Numbered from the stretch's first letter, positions 37,976-47,841 are shown. The stretch is DNA of 64,000 nucleotides from Oscillospiraceae bacterium (GCA_017415425.1 JAFQGT010000013.1:41755-105754); one strand, 5' to 3'. Numbers and translations: made by a program. The notes: a model not told the origin generated them from the letters alone.

Positions 37976-39166
37976 TTACTTGGCAGCGTTGACCAGCTCG
38001 GCGGTATCCTGAGCGATCATCAGCTCTTCGTTGGTGGGAACCACCCAAACCTGAACCTTGGAGTTGGGGGTAGAGATAACCATTTCCTGACCGCGCTTCT
38101 TATTCAGCTCGGGATCGATCTCAACGCCCATAAAGCCCAGATACTCGCACACAGCGGCGCGGACATTGCAGTCGTTCTCGCCGACACCGGCGGTGAAAGT
38201 CAGCACATCGATGCCGTTCAGTGCAGCAGCGTAAGCACCCACATACTTAGCAACTTCATAGCAGAACTTGTCGCGAGCCAGAGCGCAGTTCTCGTTGCCA
38301 TTCTTAGCGCCGTCTTCCAGATCACGGAAATCAGAGGAGACACCGGACATAGCCAGCATACCGGACTTCTTGTTCAGCATATTCAGGCACTCGTCCACGC
38401 TCATAGAGTACTTGTTGCAGATGAACTGCACAACAGCGGCGTCAATATCACCGGAACGGGTACCCATAGGCACGCCTGCCAGAGGAGTCAGACCCATAGT
38501 GGTGTCCTGGCACTTGCCATTCTTTACAGCGGACATAGAGGAGCCGTTGCCCAGATGGCAGTTGACCATCTTGAACTCGGTCTTACCCACCAGCTGAGCA
38601 GTACGCTTGGCAACATACTTATGGCTGGTGCCGTGGAAGCCGTAGCGGCGGATGGAGTCGTTCTCATAGTACTCGGTGGGGATGGCATAGCGGTATGCCT
38701 TGGGAGGCATCGTCATATGGAAAGCGGTATCAAACACAGCAACCTGGGGAGTCTTGGGCATAACAGCCTGGCAAGCCTCGATACCCATCAGGTTTGCAGG
38801 GTTGTGGAGGGGTCCCAGAGGAATGCACTTCTTAATGGCAGTAATAACTTCATCATTGATGATGCAGGAATCAAAGAACTCCATACCGCCGTGCAGAACA
38901 CGGTGACCAACAGCATCGATCTCATCAACAGTCTTGATCACACCAACTTCTGCATCCTGCAGTATCTCCAAAGTAGCGGCAATTGCCTCGGAGTGGGTGG
39001 GCATAGGGATGTCCTTTACCACTTTGTTTTCGCCAACCTTGTGGTTCAGACGGCCATCGATGCCGATACGCTCGCACAGACCCTTGGCGGAAACTTCACC
39101 GGTTTCGGGGTTCATCAGCTGATACTTCAGGCTGGAAGAACCGGCATTGATAATCAAAACATTCAT
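37976..39166 (-). CDS. ackA: Acetate kinase
   Basis: A 396-residue ASKHA-fold kinase producing ATP from acetyl phosphate. Start ATG 39166 follows GGAGGA; the upstream in-frame codon at 39208 lacks a site. Motifs: MNVLIINAGSSSLKYQ, GHRVLHGG, VFDTAFHMTMP, RRYGFHGTSHKYV and NCHLGNGSSMSAV, with GVGENDCNVRA near the C terminus. A phosphotransacetylase gene is not in the window. Promoter at 39238-39266. The gene is divergent from tmcAL, whose enzyme uses acetate, an arrangement worth noting. Confidence 0.98.
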   Translation of the reverse strand: MNVLIINAGSSSLKYQLMNPETGEVSAKGLCERIGIDGRLNHKVGENKVVKDIPMPTHSEAIAATLEILQDAEVGVIKTVDEIDAVGHRVLHGGMEFFDSCIINDEVITAIKKCIPLGPLHNPANLMGIEACQAVMPKTPQVAVFDTAFHMTMPPKAYRYAIPTEYYENDSIRRYGFHGTSHKYVAKRTAQLVGKTEFKMVNCHLGNGSSMSAVKNGKCQDTTMGLTPLAGVPMGTRSGDIDAAVVQFICNKYSMSVDECLNMLNKKSGMLAMSGVSSDFRDLEDGAKNGNENCALARDKFCYEVAKYVGAYAAALNGIDVLTFTAGVGENDCNVRAAVCEYLGFMGVEIDPELNKKRGQEMVISTPNSKVQVWVVPTNEELMIAQDTAELVNAAK

Positions 39167-39237
39167 TAGAATCGTCCTCCTAAATAATTTAGTTTTCTTT
39201 TCGTTCAATTTATGGTAATATAGCCATAGCTAAAGGT

Positions 39238-39266
39238 ATTCTATACCAAATCCCAAAATTAAGCAA
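39238..39266 (-). promoter_or_regulatory. Promoter of ackA
   Basis: Minus strand: TTGCTT (39261-39266), 17-base spacer, TAGAAT (39238-39243), leading to a leader of about 65 bases. Confidence 0.55.
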
Positions 39267-39302
39267 GTCTAAAAACAAATATTTTCGCAAAGGAGGGTTT
39301 TT

Positions 39303-40451
39303 TTGGATATCACCGGCATTATTTGTGAATATAATCCCCTGCATTTGGGGCACAAAAAGCAATTGGATCATATCCGCCGTCAGCATCCGGACAGCGGCAT
39401 CGTGTGTCTGATGAGTGGCAACTTTGTCCAGCGAGGGAAACCCGCCATTGTGGACAAATCCATCCGAGCGGAAGCCGCCGTGGGCTGCGGTGCGGATCTG
39501 GTATTGGAGCTTCCGGTGACCGCCGCCCTGTCCTCTGCGGAAGGATTTGCCGCTGAGGGTGTCCGGATCCTGGGCAGTTTCTGCACTCGGCTGTGCTTCG
39601 GTACCGAGTCCGGCAACAAAGAATCCCTGTTGTCCACCGCCCGGGTGTTGCTGTCGGAGGAATTCTCTGCCGCCCTGCGCAGCCGTCTGGACCAAGGTCT
39701 ATCATTCCCTGCCGCCCGGCAGATGGCTTTGGCGGATTTGAGTGGGCAGGCGCAGCTTTTATCCCAGCCCAACGACATTCTGGCCATTGAATACTGCAAG
39801 GCGATCTTGCAACAGCAACTTTCTCTGGAACCTATGCCCATTATCCGGGCAGGCAGCTATCACGACAGCCAGGCCGATCCGGAAAATCCTTCCGCAACCG
39901 CCCTGCGACGCTTGCTGCTGGAGGGCGGAAACTGGCAGGATTATGTACCTTCTGCCGCCATTCCCCTTATGGAGAAAGCGAATCTCCACGCCCTTTCGAC
40001 AGGAGAAAAGGCTATTTTATATCGCCTGCAAACTATGACAGAAGCCGATTATGAAACCCTTCCATACGGCAGTGAAGGGTTATGGCGAAAGCTGATGCAC
40101 AACGCCCGCTCCCTGTCTTCTCTGGAGGATATCCTCACAGCCACCAAGTCCAAGCGCTATACCCGCACCCGACTGGACCGTATGGTGCTGTGCGCATTTT
40201 TGGGCATCACCGCGGAAGATCTACTATCTCCTGCCCCTTACACCCGGGTACTTGCATTCAATCAAAAGGGGCGCGAAATTTTGAAAGAGGCCCGGCTGCA
40301 GGGGCAATTCCCCAATGCCGGTACCCGTATGGACTCCCCCTACCAACTGCTGGAGGAGCGGTGCGGTGACCTGTACGGTCTGTTTTCCCTGAATGCTCCG
40401 GAGCTGCCCGGAGCAGAGCTCCGCCGAAGAGTGTGCTACACGCAAACATAA
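39303..40451 (+). CDS. tmcAL: tRNA(Met) cytidine acetate ligase
   Basis: A 382-residue protein (formerly YlbM/nucleotidyltransferase-like) that uses ATP and acetate to acetylate C34 of elongator tRNA-Met. TTG 39303 follows AGGAGG. Motifs: IICEYNPLHLGHKKQL with the HxGH nucleotidyl site, VCLMSGNFVQRGKPAIVDK, LELPVTAALSSAEGFA, and QPNDILAIEYCKA. The C-terminal region (about 200-380) is the tRNA-binding part, with RYTRTRLDRM. Length fits the family (about 390-415). It faces away from ackA, sharing the intergenic region 39167-39302. Terminator at 40459-40491. Confidence 0.95.
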   Translation: MDITGIICEYNPLHLGHKKQLDHIRRQHPDSGIVCLMSGNFVQRGKPAIVDKSIRAEAAVGCGADLVLELPVTAALSSAEGFAAEGVRILGSFCTRLCFGTESGNKESLLSTARVLLSEEFSAALRSRLDQGLSFPAARQMALADLSGQAQLLSQPNDILAIEYCKAILQQQLSLEPMPIIRAGSYHDSQADPENPSATALRRLLLEGGNWQDYVPSAAIPLMEKANLHALSTGEKAILYRLQTMTEADYETLPYGSEGLWRKLMHNARSLSSLEDILTATKSKRYTRTRLDRMVLCAFLGITAEDLLSPAPYTRVLAFNQKGREILKEARLQGQFPNAGTRMDSPYQLLEERCGDLYGLFSLNAPELPGAELRRRVCYTQT

Positions 40452-40458
40452 CCGCATT

Positions 40459-40491
40459 AAAAAGCCACCGGAATATTCCGGTGGCTTTTAT
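40459..40491. terminator. Bidirectional terminator between tmcAL and rsgA
   Basis: Stem AAAAGCCACCGGAA / TTCCGGTGGCTTTT; the A and T tracts serve both convergent genes. It overlaps the rsgA stop codon. Confidence 0.9.
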
Positions 40492-41375
40492 TTCAGTTCC
40501 CAGGTTTTGATCTGGCTGGATTTTTCGTACAGTCGCAGGTAGCTGTCATAGCGGGTCTGCTCAAGTTCCCCCACCTCTACTGCCTTGCGGACCGCACATC
40601 CCGGTTCTGCCCGGTGGGAGCAGTCGTGGAATTGACATTTCCCCAGGTAGGGGGCCAAATCCGGGAAGGCATACTGTAAATTCTCTTTCAAAATTACATC
40701 CATCTGTTCTGTATCGAAGGATGCAAATCCCGGGGTATCGGCTACATAGGTATCCTCCCCCAGTTGGTACAGCTCTACGTGGCGGGTGGTATGCCGACCC
40801 CGCCCCAGCTTTTGAGAGACCTCGCCGGTAGCCAGAGAAAGTTTCGGACACAGGGCGTTGAGCATACTGCTCTTACCCACGCCGGTATTACCGGTGAATG
40901 CGGTAAACTTGCCGGTGATCAGCTGCCGCAACTGTTCCACGCCCTCGCCGGTCTCGGCACTGGCTCGAATCACAGGAAAGCCTGCGTGTTCATAAATCCG
41001 TGCCAGATCTGTGGCAGGATCCAGATCGCATTTGTTGATGCAGACATAGACCGCCACCTCCTGATTGCCGGCAATGGCCGCCACCCGATCAATGAGAAAG
41101 GGTTCTGTAACGGGATTGACATTGCTGGCAAACACCACCAAAGCATCCACATTGGCAACTGCCGGACGAATGAAGCGGTTGCGTCTGGGGAGAATCTTCT
41201 CCACCATTCCCTTGTCCCGTTCCACGGTGATCTCCACCATATCTCCCGTCAGGGGGATATCCGGTCCCCGGCGCAAATGACCGCGGCCGCGGCAGGTTAC
41301 CGTACCATCCGGCGTCTGCACCTGATAAAACCCGCTGAGGGAGGAGAGGATCCTGCCGGTTCTTCTATCATCCAT
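40488..41375 (-). CDS. rsgA: Ribosome small-subunit-dependent GTPase A
   Basis: A 295-residue circularly permuted GTPase that acts late in 30S maturation. ATG 41375 overlaps the prkC stop by eight bases, so translation is coupled; the open frame extends upstream but that part is antisense-like. Domains: OB fold (about 1-70, GRILSSLSGFYQVQ), GTPase with G4 NKCD before G1 GNTGVGKSSML, G3-like DTPGFASFD, and a C-terminal zinc-binding CQFHDCSHRAEPGC motif. It is the last gene of the prpC-prkC-rsgA set, a conserved Firmicutes arrangement in which the kinase can act on RsgA. Confidence 0.97.
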   Translation of the reverse strand: MDDRRTGRILSSLSGFYQVQTPDGTVTCRGRGHLRRGPDIPLTGDMVEITVERDKGMVEKILPRRNRFIRPAVANVDALVVFASNVNPVTEPFLIDRVAAIAGNQEVAVYVCINKCDLDPATDLARIYEHAGFPVIRASAETGEGVEQLRQLITGKFTAFTGNTGVGKSSMLNALCPKLSLATGEVSQKLGRGRHTTRHVELYQLGEDTYVADTPGFASFDTEQMDVILKENLQYAFPDLAPYLGKCQFHDCSHRAEPGCAVRKAVEVGELEQTRYDSYLRLYEKSSQIKTWELK

Positions 41376-43791
41376 TGGCAGAAAATTCCTCCCTGACGGT
41401 CCATCTGGTTTCGCTATCGACGATGATCGTGTAGTCCACAACGCCCCAACCGGACTGTTCCTGCAGGATAATATTCTCTGTTCCCTTCACTACCGTACCG
41501 GCGTATACTTCCTTTCCATCTCTGAGGATCTGCACCTGGCAATCTGCCTCCGTAGCAACATTTTGCAGGTCGATCACTACAGTTTTCGTCACTTCCGGTG
41601 GTTCTGTAGGCTGAGCTCCTTTGGAAATTTCTAGTACGATCTCCTCGGTCACCTCATACTCCAGGCCCTTTTCGTGGGACTGGGTGACCACGGTGTCCTT
41701 GGGTTCCTGACTATCCACCTGCTGAATGGTGGGCGTCTTGAATCCGGCACCTACAATGGTGGTAACTGCGTTACCCACATCCATACCCACCACGTTGGGC
41801 ATAACCTTCTTTTCAGCACCCTTACTCATATACAGGGTTATGGTCTGACCGTCCTTCAACTCCTCACCCTTCTTAGGGTCGGTGCGGCAAACATAATCCT
41901 TTTCCACGGTGTTGCTGAACTCTTCTTCCTGCTTGACCTTCAGTTCCAGTTCCAGACTGTTCAGCCATTCAGTCGCCTCTAAAAAGGTCTTTCCCTGCAG
42001 ATCTTCCATCGTAATCACCGGGCCCTTGCTCACATACAGGATCACCGTGTCACGGGTCTTGATGGTTTCGTTCTTGGAAGGCTCGGTCTTAATCACGCGG
42101 CCCGCCTCAACCTCTGCATCATAGACCTCCTCGATCTGGATGGTCAGTTTCATTTCCAGCAATTCCAGTTGCTTCTTTGCAGCCTCCAGTTCTTGATTGA
42201 CCACATCCGGCATCAAGATCTGTCTGATTTCCTCGCCGTTGCTCACATAGAGGATAACTGTATTGCCACTGAGCAGTTCCGCGCCCTGTTCCGGCTCAGT
42301 GCGGATCACCTTACCCGCCTCTACGGTATCATTGAACTCAAGTTCTACCTCGATATCCAGTTCCAACTGCAAGCTGTCCAGCCATTCTTTTGCTTTATCC
42401 TCTGTCTGGTCTTCCAGATTTCCCATTGTGATCTTAGGGCCCTTGCTGACCGTGACGACAACTACCGCATTCTTTCCGTCTTTTTTAACCTGCGTGCCGG
42501 CATCCGGTTTCTGGCTGATGATCACACCGGCTTCCACAGTGTCGTGGTAGCTTTCTTCTTTCCGAATGATCACGCCGGGATGTTCCTGATTTTGTACTTC
42601 CGTATAGAGTTTGTTGGTAAAGTTCGGGATATCAAAGAACTCCTCCGCAGGCTTTAAGCCTCCTCCGCCCAGGAAGATCACCATAAATACCACAATGGCG
42701 ATCACCGCCACCAACGCACAGGAAATAATGGCAATGGTGGTTACACGGCTGCGCTTTTCCTCCATCTCCTGCTTTCTGCGACGATCCGCCTCTTGGCGGC
42801 GTTGACTCTGTATTGCCCGAATGGACGGCGTTTCTGTGCGCAGTGCCTGGTTTTCCGCCACCTTCTGGGCTGTGGTCGCCGGGGTCTGCAGTACCAGCGG
42901 AGGCTTCTGCATACGGGTCACCGCATCCAAAGGCGGTGTGTTGTAATCAAACAACATCGTAGGATCTTTCCGGAACTCGTCCATATCGCTGAGCATCCGG
43001 GTGGCAGAGGGATACCGGTCCGCCACATTATGGGCCATTGCCTTCATAATGATCTGCTCCAGACCGCCGGGGATATTGGGGTTGAGCAGAGAAGGCATCG
43101 TTGCTCCGCCGTTGATGTGCTTAATGGCCACCGCTACGGGAGTCTCTCCATCATAAGGAGGCCGTCCGGCCATCATTTCATACATCACCACGCCCAGAGA
43201 GTACAGATCCGACCGGTCATCCACGCGACCGCCTTTGGCCTGCTCCGGGGAAATGTAGTGTACAGAACCCAGTGCTTCCTTGGTCAGGGTATTACCCCGG
43301 GAGATCATACGGGCAATACCAAAGTCCATCACTTTCACTGAGCCGTTTTTCAAAACCATAATGTTATGAGGCTTGATGTCCCGATGCACGATACCCTTGC
43401 CGTGGGCGTGTTCCAGCGCTTTGGCGATCTGAATCGCGAAGTGCAGGGTCTCCTTCCAGTTGAGGATCCCCTTTTTCTCCATATACTGCTTCAGAGTAAT
43501 GCCCTCGATCAGCTCCATAACGATATAGTCCGCCATAATAGAGGTGGACACATCGTACACAGAAACAATATTGGGGTGACTGAGCATCGCAACCGCCTGA
43601 CTTTCCGCGTGGAAACGGCGGCGGAAATCCTCGTCCTCCAAATTGTCATCTTTCAAAATTTTAATGGCTACCAGCCGGTTGAGCCGGTGACAGCGGGCTT
43701 TATAAACAACTGCCATACCGCCGGTGCCGATCACTTCCAGGACCTCATATCGGTTGTCCAGCAGGCGGCCTATGTATTTATCCTTTTCCAT
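41368..43791 (-). CDS. prkC: PASTA-domain Ser/Thr protein kinase
   Basis: An 807-residue membrane kinase. ATG 43791 follows AAAGGAG. The cytoplasmic kinase domain (about 10-270) has GTGGMAVVYKA, VAIKIL, HRDIKPHNIM, DFGIAR and a Thr-rich activation loop SRGNTLTKEALGSVHY. A charged linker and one membrane helix (about 368-392, VTTIAIISCALVAVIAIVVF) follow, then five extracellular PASTA-like repeats (about 400-735) and a final beta-rich tail domain of about 70 residues. PASTA repeats bind peptidoglycan fragments, and this kinase family controls cell-wall growth and germination. It pairs with the phosphatase gene just upstream and RsgA downstream. Confidence 0.97.
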   Translation of the reverse strand: MEKDKYIGRLLDNRYEVLEVIGTGGMAVVYKARCHRLNRLVAIKILKDDNLEDEDFRRRFHAESQAVAMLSHPNIVSVYDVSTSIMADYIVMELIEGITLKQYMEKKGILNWKETLHFAIQIAKALEHAHGKGIVHRDIKPHNIMVLKNGSVKVMDFGIARMISRGNTLTKEALGSVHYISPEQAKGGRVDDRSDLYSLGVVMYEMMAGRPPYDGETPVAVAIKHINGGATMPSLLNPNIPGGLEQIIMKAMAHNVADRYPSATRMLSDMDEFRKDPTMLFDYNTPPLDAVTRMQKPPLVLQTPATTAQKVAENQALRTETPSIRAIQSQRRQEADRRRKQEMEEKRSRVTTIAIISCALVAVIAIVVFMVIFLGGGGLKPAEEFFDIPNFTNKLYTEVQNQEHPGVIIRKEESYHDTVEAGVIISQKPDAGTQVKKDGKNAVVVVTVSKGPKITMGNLEDQTEDKAKEWLDSLQLELDIEVELEFNDTVEAGKVIRTEPEQGAELLSGNTVILYVSNGEEIRQILMPDVVNQELEAAKKQLELLEMKLTIQIEEVYDAEVEAGRVIKTEPSKNETIKTRDTVILYVSKGPVITMEDLQGKTFLEATEWLNSLELELKVKQEEEFSNTVEKDYVCRTDPKKGEELKDGQTITLYMSKGAEKKVMPNVVGMDVGNAVTTIVGAGFKTPTIQQVDSQEPKDTVVTQSHEKGLEYEVTEEIVLEISKGAQPTEPPEVTKTVVIDLQNVATEADCQVQILRDGKEVYAGTVVKGTENIILQEQSGWGVVDYTIIVDSETRWTVREEFSANG

Positions 43792-43816
43792 AAAAGATTC
43801 ACTCCTTTCAAACCGG

Positions 43817-44548
43817 TCACAATGTAACCAGCACACAGGTTACATTGTCCGGTGCGCCCCGCTTTTTAGCGATATCCAGCAGACGCTGACAGCACTGCTC
43901 TCTATCCTGGCCGTGGGCCACCTCAAACAGCATCTCCTGCTCATCCAGCAGGTTAGACAAGCCATCGGAGCACAGCAGGAATGTATCGCCCCGTTCTGCT
44001 TTCTGATGGTGTGTATCGCACTCCACCATCGCTTCCGTGCCGATGGCGCGGGTAATCAAATTCTTACCGGGATAACGCTTGGCCTTTTCCGGTGTCAGTT
44101 CACCCCGGGCGACCATCATCTGCACCAGAGAATGATCGGTAGTCAGCTGCTTGATACCTTCCTTATCCACCAAATAGGCACGGCTGTCACCGATATTTAC
44201 GATGGTTGCCTTTTTCCCGTGGATCAGCAGCGCAACTAAAGTAGTGCCCATACCCTCAAATTCCGGGAATTGCTGGGCCTGATCGTACACCGTAAAGTTG
44301 GCAAGCTTCACGGCATTGCGAAGTATGTGATCCAGTTCTTCCGGATCCATACCTGACTTCCAGGTATCTTTGATCTCCTGTGCGAAAACCTCTGCCGCAA
44401 GAGTGCTGGCCACATTGCCGGATTTGGCGCCGCCCATACCGTCACATACCACACACAGCAGTGTGTTTCTGTCCAGTATCTCAATTTGATAAGCATCCTG
44501 ATTCTGGTCACGGATGCAGCCGGAGTCGGTTACTGCCCAATATTGCAT
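43817..44548 (-). CDS. prpC: PP2C-family Ser/Thr phosphatase
   Basis: A 243-residue metal-dependent phosphatase of the Stp/PrpC group. Motifs: DQNQDAY, VVCDGMGGAKSG, TTLVALL, VNIGDSRAYL, LCSDGLSN and DNVTCVLV, all of the PP2C metal centre. It lies 25 bases before the kinase gene and reverses its phosphorylations. The start at 44548 gives MQYWAVTDSG, the usual N terminus for this group, after AAAGGAG. It follows rlmN within the long cluster. Confidence 0.97.
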   Translation of the reverse strand: MQYWAVTDSGCIRDQNQDAYQIEILDRNTLLCVVCDGMGGAKSGNVASTLAAEVFAQEIKDTWKSGMDPEELDHILRNAVKLANFTVYDQAQQFPEFEGMGTTLVALLIHGKKATIVNIGDSRAYLVDKEGIKQLTTDHSLVQMMVARGELTPEKAKRYPGKNLITRAIGTEAMVECDTHHQKAERGDTFLLCSDGLSNLLDEQEMLFEVAHGQDREQCCQRLLDIAKKRGAPDNVTCVLVTL

Positions 44549-44577
44549 AGGACTTCACTCCTTTCACAGATTCTTTC

Positions 44578-45612
44578 TTACAACGTATTTTGTTTGGTAT
44601 ATTTCCGTCGCAGCTGACCGCAGGAAGCATCAATGTCACTTCCCAGGGTGCGCCGCACGGTTGTGGTGAGACCGCCGTCCTCCAGTGTTTTCTGGAAGGC
44701 CGCCACCGCTGCCTTGGTGCTGGGTTTTAGGGGACTCTCCTCCACGTGATTTAAGGGGATTAGATTCAGGTGGGCAGGCAAGCCCTTCAGCCGGCTCAGC
44801 AATTCCTTGGCGTGCTCTTGAGTGTCGTTCACACCGTCGATCATCGCATACTCAAAATGGATGCGCCGGGAGGTTTCTTGATAGTACCGGCGGCAGGCAT
44901 CCAAAAGTTCCTCGATAGGATAAGCCTTGTTCACCGGCATAATTTTGTTGCGGATCTCATTGTTGGGACCGTGCAAAGAAATAGCCAAGCTGATCTGTAG
45001 CTTTTTTTCAGCCAATTCGTCGATCTTCGGCACCAAGCCGCAGGTAGACAGGCTAATGTGCCGCATAGAGATATTCATTCCCTCGGGGCTGTTCACCAGT
45101 TCCAAAAACCGCAGCACATTATCCAAATTATCCAGCGGTTCACCAATGCCCATTAGCACGATATGAGATACCTGCAGACCGGAGTCCACCTGTGTAAACA
45201 ACACCTGGTCCAGCATTTCATAAGGTTCCAGCTGCCGCACCAGACCACCCAGCGTGGAGGCGCAGAAAGCACAACCCATTCGACAGCCTACCTCCGTGGA
45301 GATACAGACAGTGTTGCCGTAATGATAGCGCATCAGCACCGTCTCCACGCAGTTGCCGTCGGACAGTTTCCAGAGATATTTGATGGTTCCGTCCTTCTGG
45401 GACTCCTGCTTACGGACCACTTCCGGAATGCGCAACGGGTACCGCTCAGACAGTGTATCCCGCAACGCTTTGGGCAGGTTGGTCATCTCGTCAAAGCTGC
45501 GCACGCCCTTGTGCAGCCAAGTATAGACCTGCTTGGCACGAAAGGCCGGCTGACCCAGTTCCTTAAGAACCGCCCCGATCTGCGTTATGGTCATGGATTT
45601 CAAATGGTTCAT
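44578..45612 (-). CDS. rlmN: 23S rRNA/tRNA adenine C2-methyltransferase
   Basis: A 344-residue radical-SAM enzyme that methylates A2503 of 23S rRNA and A37 of some tRNAs. It has the CRMGCAFCAST cluster motif (CxxxCxxC), LVRQLEPYEMLDQV, GIGEPLDN, and NLIPLNHVEESPLKPS near the end; a conserved Cys near the C terminus (GSDIDASCGQL) is the methyl-carrier. The ATG at 45612 overlaps the rsmB stop (ATGA), showing translational coupling. It lies within the conserved def-fmt-rsmB-rlmN-prpC-prkC order. Confidence 0.98.
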   Translation of the reverse strand: MNHLKSMTITQIGAVLKELGQPAFRAKQVYTWLHKGVRSFDEMTNLPKALRDTLSERYPLRIPEVVRKQESQKDGTIKYLWKLSDGNCVETVLMRYHYGNTVCISTEVGCRMGCAFCASTLGGLVRQLEPYEMLDQVLFTQVDSGLQVSHIVLMGIGEPLDNLDNVLRFLELVNSPEGMNISMRHISLSTCGLVPKIDELAEKKLQISLAISLHGPNNEIRNKIMPVNKAYPIEELLDACRRYYQETSRRIHFEYAMIDGVNDTQEHAKELLSRLKGLPAHLNLIPLNHVEESPLKPSTKAAVAAFQKTLEDGGLTTTVRRTLGSDIDASCGQLRRKYTKQNTL

Positions 45613-46925
45613 ATTGCTCTCCGCAAACGGCAGATAAAGAAGCCGTCGGTATCATACTCCCCGGGCACCAGCGCCAGCATTCCGCTGTCATTTTTGGGGA
45701 AATTTGCCGGCAGGGGCAGGGGTTCTGTGGTAAATTCAGAATGGGTTTGGAGGAACTTTTCCACCACAGCCTCATTCTCCGCCCGTACCAATGTACAAGT
45801 GGAATACAGCAGCAGACCGCCTGGTTTTACATAGCGAGCGGCATTGCAGAGGATCTTCTCCTGCAGCTGCGGCAGTTGCGCCATATCCTGCAGATTCTTA
45901 TAGCGGATGTCCGGTTTCTTCCGGATAATGCCATAGCCGGAGCAAGGCACATCCGCGATCACCGCATCCATCGCATTCTCCCACCGGGGGCAGAACACTG
46001 TAGCATCCTGCACCATAGGGGTGATGTTATCCAGTCCTAATCGCTCCGCACCCTTGCCGATCAGCTCCGCCTTGTGGGGGTACACATCGCAGGAAATGAT
46101 ACTGCCCTTCCCTGCCATACCCATCGCCGCGGCAAAACTCTTGCCGCCGGGGGCGGCGCAGCAATCCAGCACCTGCCGGGTATCTTCCGTCAGATCGGCG
46201 CACAATACACTGAGTCTGGCGGCGGGATCCTGTACGTAAAACAGTCCCTCCCGGAAGGAGTGCAGCTGCTCGATATTGCCCGTGCCGGTGAGTACCAGAC
46301 AACCGGCAAGCCAGCCGTGGGGTTCTGCGGTGACGCCTTCCTCCTCCAGCTGCGCCGTCAGCGCCTGGGGCGTGATCTTCAGTGTGTTCACCTGGACGGT
46401 CATCGGAGGGATCTGATTGTTGGCCCGGAGCATCGGTTCTGTCCGCTCCTTACCCACATAGCCTTTCAAAAGGTTAATGATATCTGCCGGGTGACTGTAT
46501 TTGTCCTCCCAGGAAACAGGCTCTTTCAAAGTACCTTTGGTGCGAACTGCGTTTCGCAGTACGCCGTTTACAAGGCCGGGAGCCGAAGGTTGTTTTTTGC
46601 AGTATTGTTTGGCCAGCTCCACGGATTCGTGGACTGCCGCAGATTCCGGGATCTTATCCATCAGATAGATCTGATACAAACCCAGATGAAGAATGTCCCG
46701 CAAGGCAGGATGCAGTTTCTTGATGCTGCCGGTAAGCAACTGCTGCAAATAAAAGTCCAGATATCCCCGGTTCTGAAGCACGCCGTAGCAAAGCCGGGTG
46801 GCCAGCGCTCCGTCCCGGCGGTCCAGCCGATCCCGAACAAGATACTCCTTCAGCACCCCGTTGGACCAGCCACCGTCCTTCCGGCAGGCGATCAGCACAT
46901 TCAGTGCGGTCTGTCTGGCACTCAT
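45609..46925 (-). CDS. rsmB: 16S rRNA (cytosine-967 C5)-methyltransferase
   Basis: A 438-residue enzyme; ATG 46925 starts at MSARQTALN, just after the fmt stop. An N-terminal NusB-like RNA-binding domain (about 1-140, TRLCYGVLQNRGYLDFYL) is followed by a methyltransferase domain with the SAM motif DCCAAPGGKSFAAA, DATVFCP, and DVPCSGYG with a catalytic Cys, then the second catalytic-type Cys in LYSTCTL. It overlaps rlmN by four bases. Confidence 0.97.
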   Translation of the reverse strand: MSARQTALNVLIACRKDGGWSNGVLKEYLVRDRLDRRDGALATRLCYGVLQNRGYLDFYLQQLLTGSIKKLHPALRDILHLGLYQIYLMDKIPESAAVHESVELAKQYCKKQPSAPGLVNGVLRNAVRTKGTLKEPVSWEDKYSHPADIINLLKGYVGKERTEPMLRANNQIPPMTVQVNTLKITPQALTAQLEEEGVTAEPHGWLAGCLVLTGTGNIEQLHSFREGLFYVQDPAARLSVLCADLTEDTRQVLDCCAAPGGKSFAAAMGMAGKGSIISCDVYPHKAELIGKGAERLGLDNITPMVQDATVFCPRWENAMDAVIADVPCSGYGIIRKKPDIRYKNLQDMAQLPQLQEKILCNAARYVKPGGLLLYSTCTLVRAENEAVVEKFLQTHSEFTTEPLPLPANFPKNDSGMLALVPGEYDTDGFFICRLRRAI

Positions 46926-46926
46926 A

Positions 46927-47841
46927 TTACAGCTCCAGAGGATGCCCGCGGAAATAGTCCAGGGCAGCCATCCGCTTGCCGCCTTCGGCCTGCAAAACCC
47001 GGACCTCCACAGCGCCCTGTCCACAGGCGATCTGAAGGCCGGTCTTGGTCAGACCCAAAACCGTACCGGCAGGAGCTTCCGTGGGATTGTCTACTACCGC
47101 AGTGGTGTACACCTTGAACAGTTTGCCCTGCAAAAGCATCGTGGCAACCGGCCAGGGGTTGAGACCTCTTACCTGGTTGTGCACCTGGCAGGCGGTTTTT
47201 GTAAAGTCAATGGGACACATTGATTTATCCAGCATCGGTGCGTAGCTGACCTGGCTGGGATCTTGGCTGGTAGCGCAAACCGTTCCCTTTTCTACGCTGC
47301 TCAGTGTTTCACTAAGCAGTTGAGCTCCCAGCACCGCCAGGCGATCCAGCAGTTCTCCGGCGGTTTCGTCGGGACCGATGGGGGTCTTTTTGCAGGCGAT
47401 CATATCGCCGGCGTCCATCTCCCGGCACAGGTACATCGCGGTCACGCCGGTCTCCTCCAAACCGTTCAGCACCGCCCACTGATAGGGGGCAGAGCCGCGA
47501 TACTGAGGCAGCAGGCTTGCGTGAATATTGATAAAACCCTTGGGAGCAATGTCCAGTACCTTCTGGGGCAGAATGCGGCCATAAGCCACCACCGCCACCA
47601 CATCCGGCTGCAAAGCTGCCAGCTGCTCCACGGTCTCTTCCTCCCGGAAATTCTCCGGTTGGTAGACAGGGATCCTGTGCTCTAACGCCACTTCTTTCAC
47701 AGGGGAATACACCAATTTCATCCCCCGACCCTTGGGCCGATCCGGCTGGGTATAGACGCCCACCACATCAAAACCGTCCGCAAGGAGCTTCTTCAAACAG
47801 GTCGCCGAAATATCCGGCGTACCCATAAACACAACCCGCAT
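46927..47841 (-). CDS. fmt: Methionyl-tRNA formyltransferase
   Basis: A 304-residue enzyme that formylates initiator Met-tRNA. It has VFMGTPDISATCLKKL, YTQPDRPKGRG, HASLLPQYRGSAPYQW with the catalytic His/Asn region, and MYLCREMDAGDM. The C-terminal domain (about 210-304) is the OB-like tRNA-binding part. It lies 17 bases after def, and the pair marks the translation-initiation part of the cluster. Confidence 0.98.
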   Translation of the reverse strand: MRVVFMGTPDISATCLKKLLADGFDVVGVYTQPDRPKGRGMKLVYSPVKEVALEHRIPVYQPENFREEETVEQLAALQPDVVAVVAYGRILPQKVLDIAPKGFINIHASLLPQYRGSAPYQWAVLNGLEETGVTAMYLCREMDAGDMIACKKTPIGPDETAGELLDRLAVLGAQLLSETLSSVEKGTVCATSQDPSQVSYAPMLDKSMCPIDFTKTACQVHNQVRGLNPWPVATMLLQGKLFKVYTTAVVDNPTEAPAGTVLGLTKTGLQIACGQGAVEVRVLQAEGGKRMAALDYFRGHPLEL

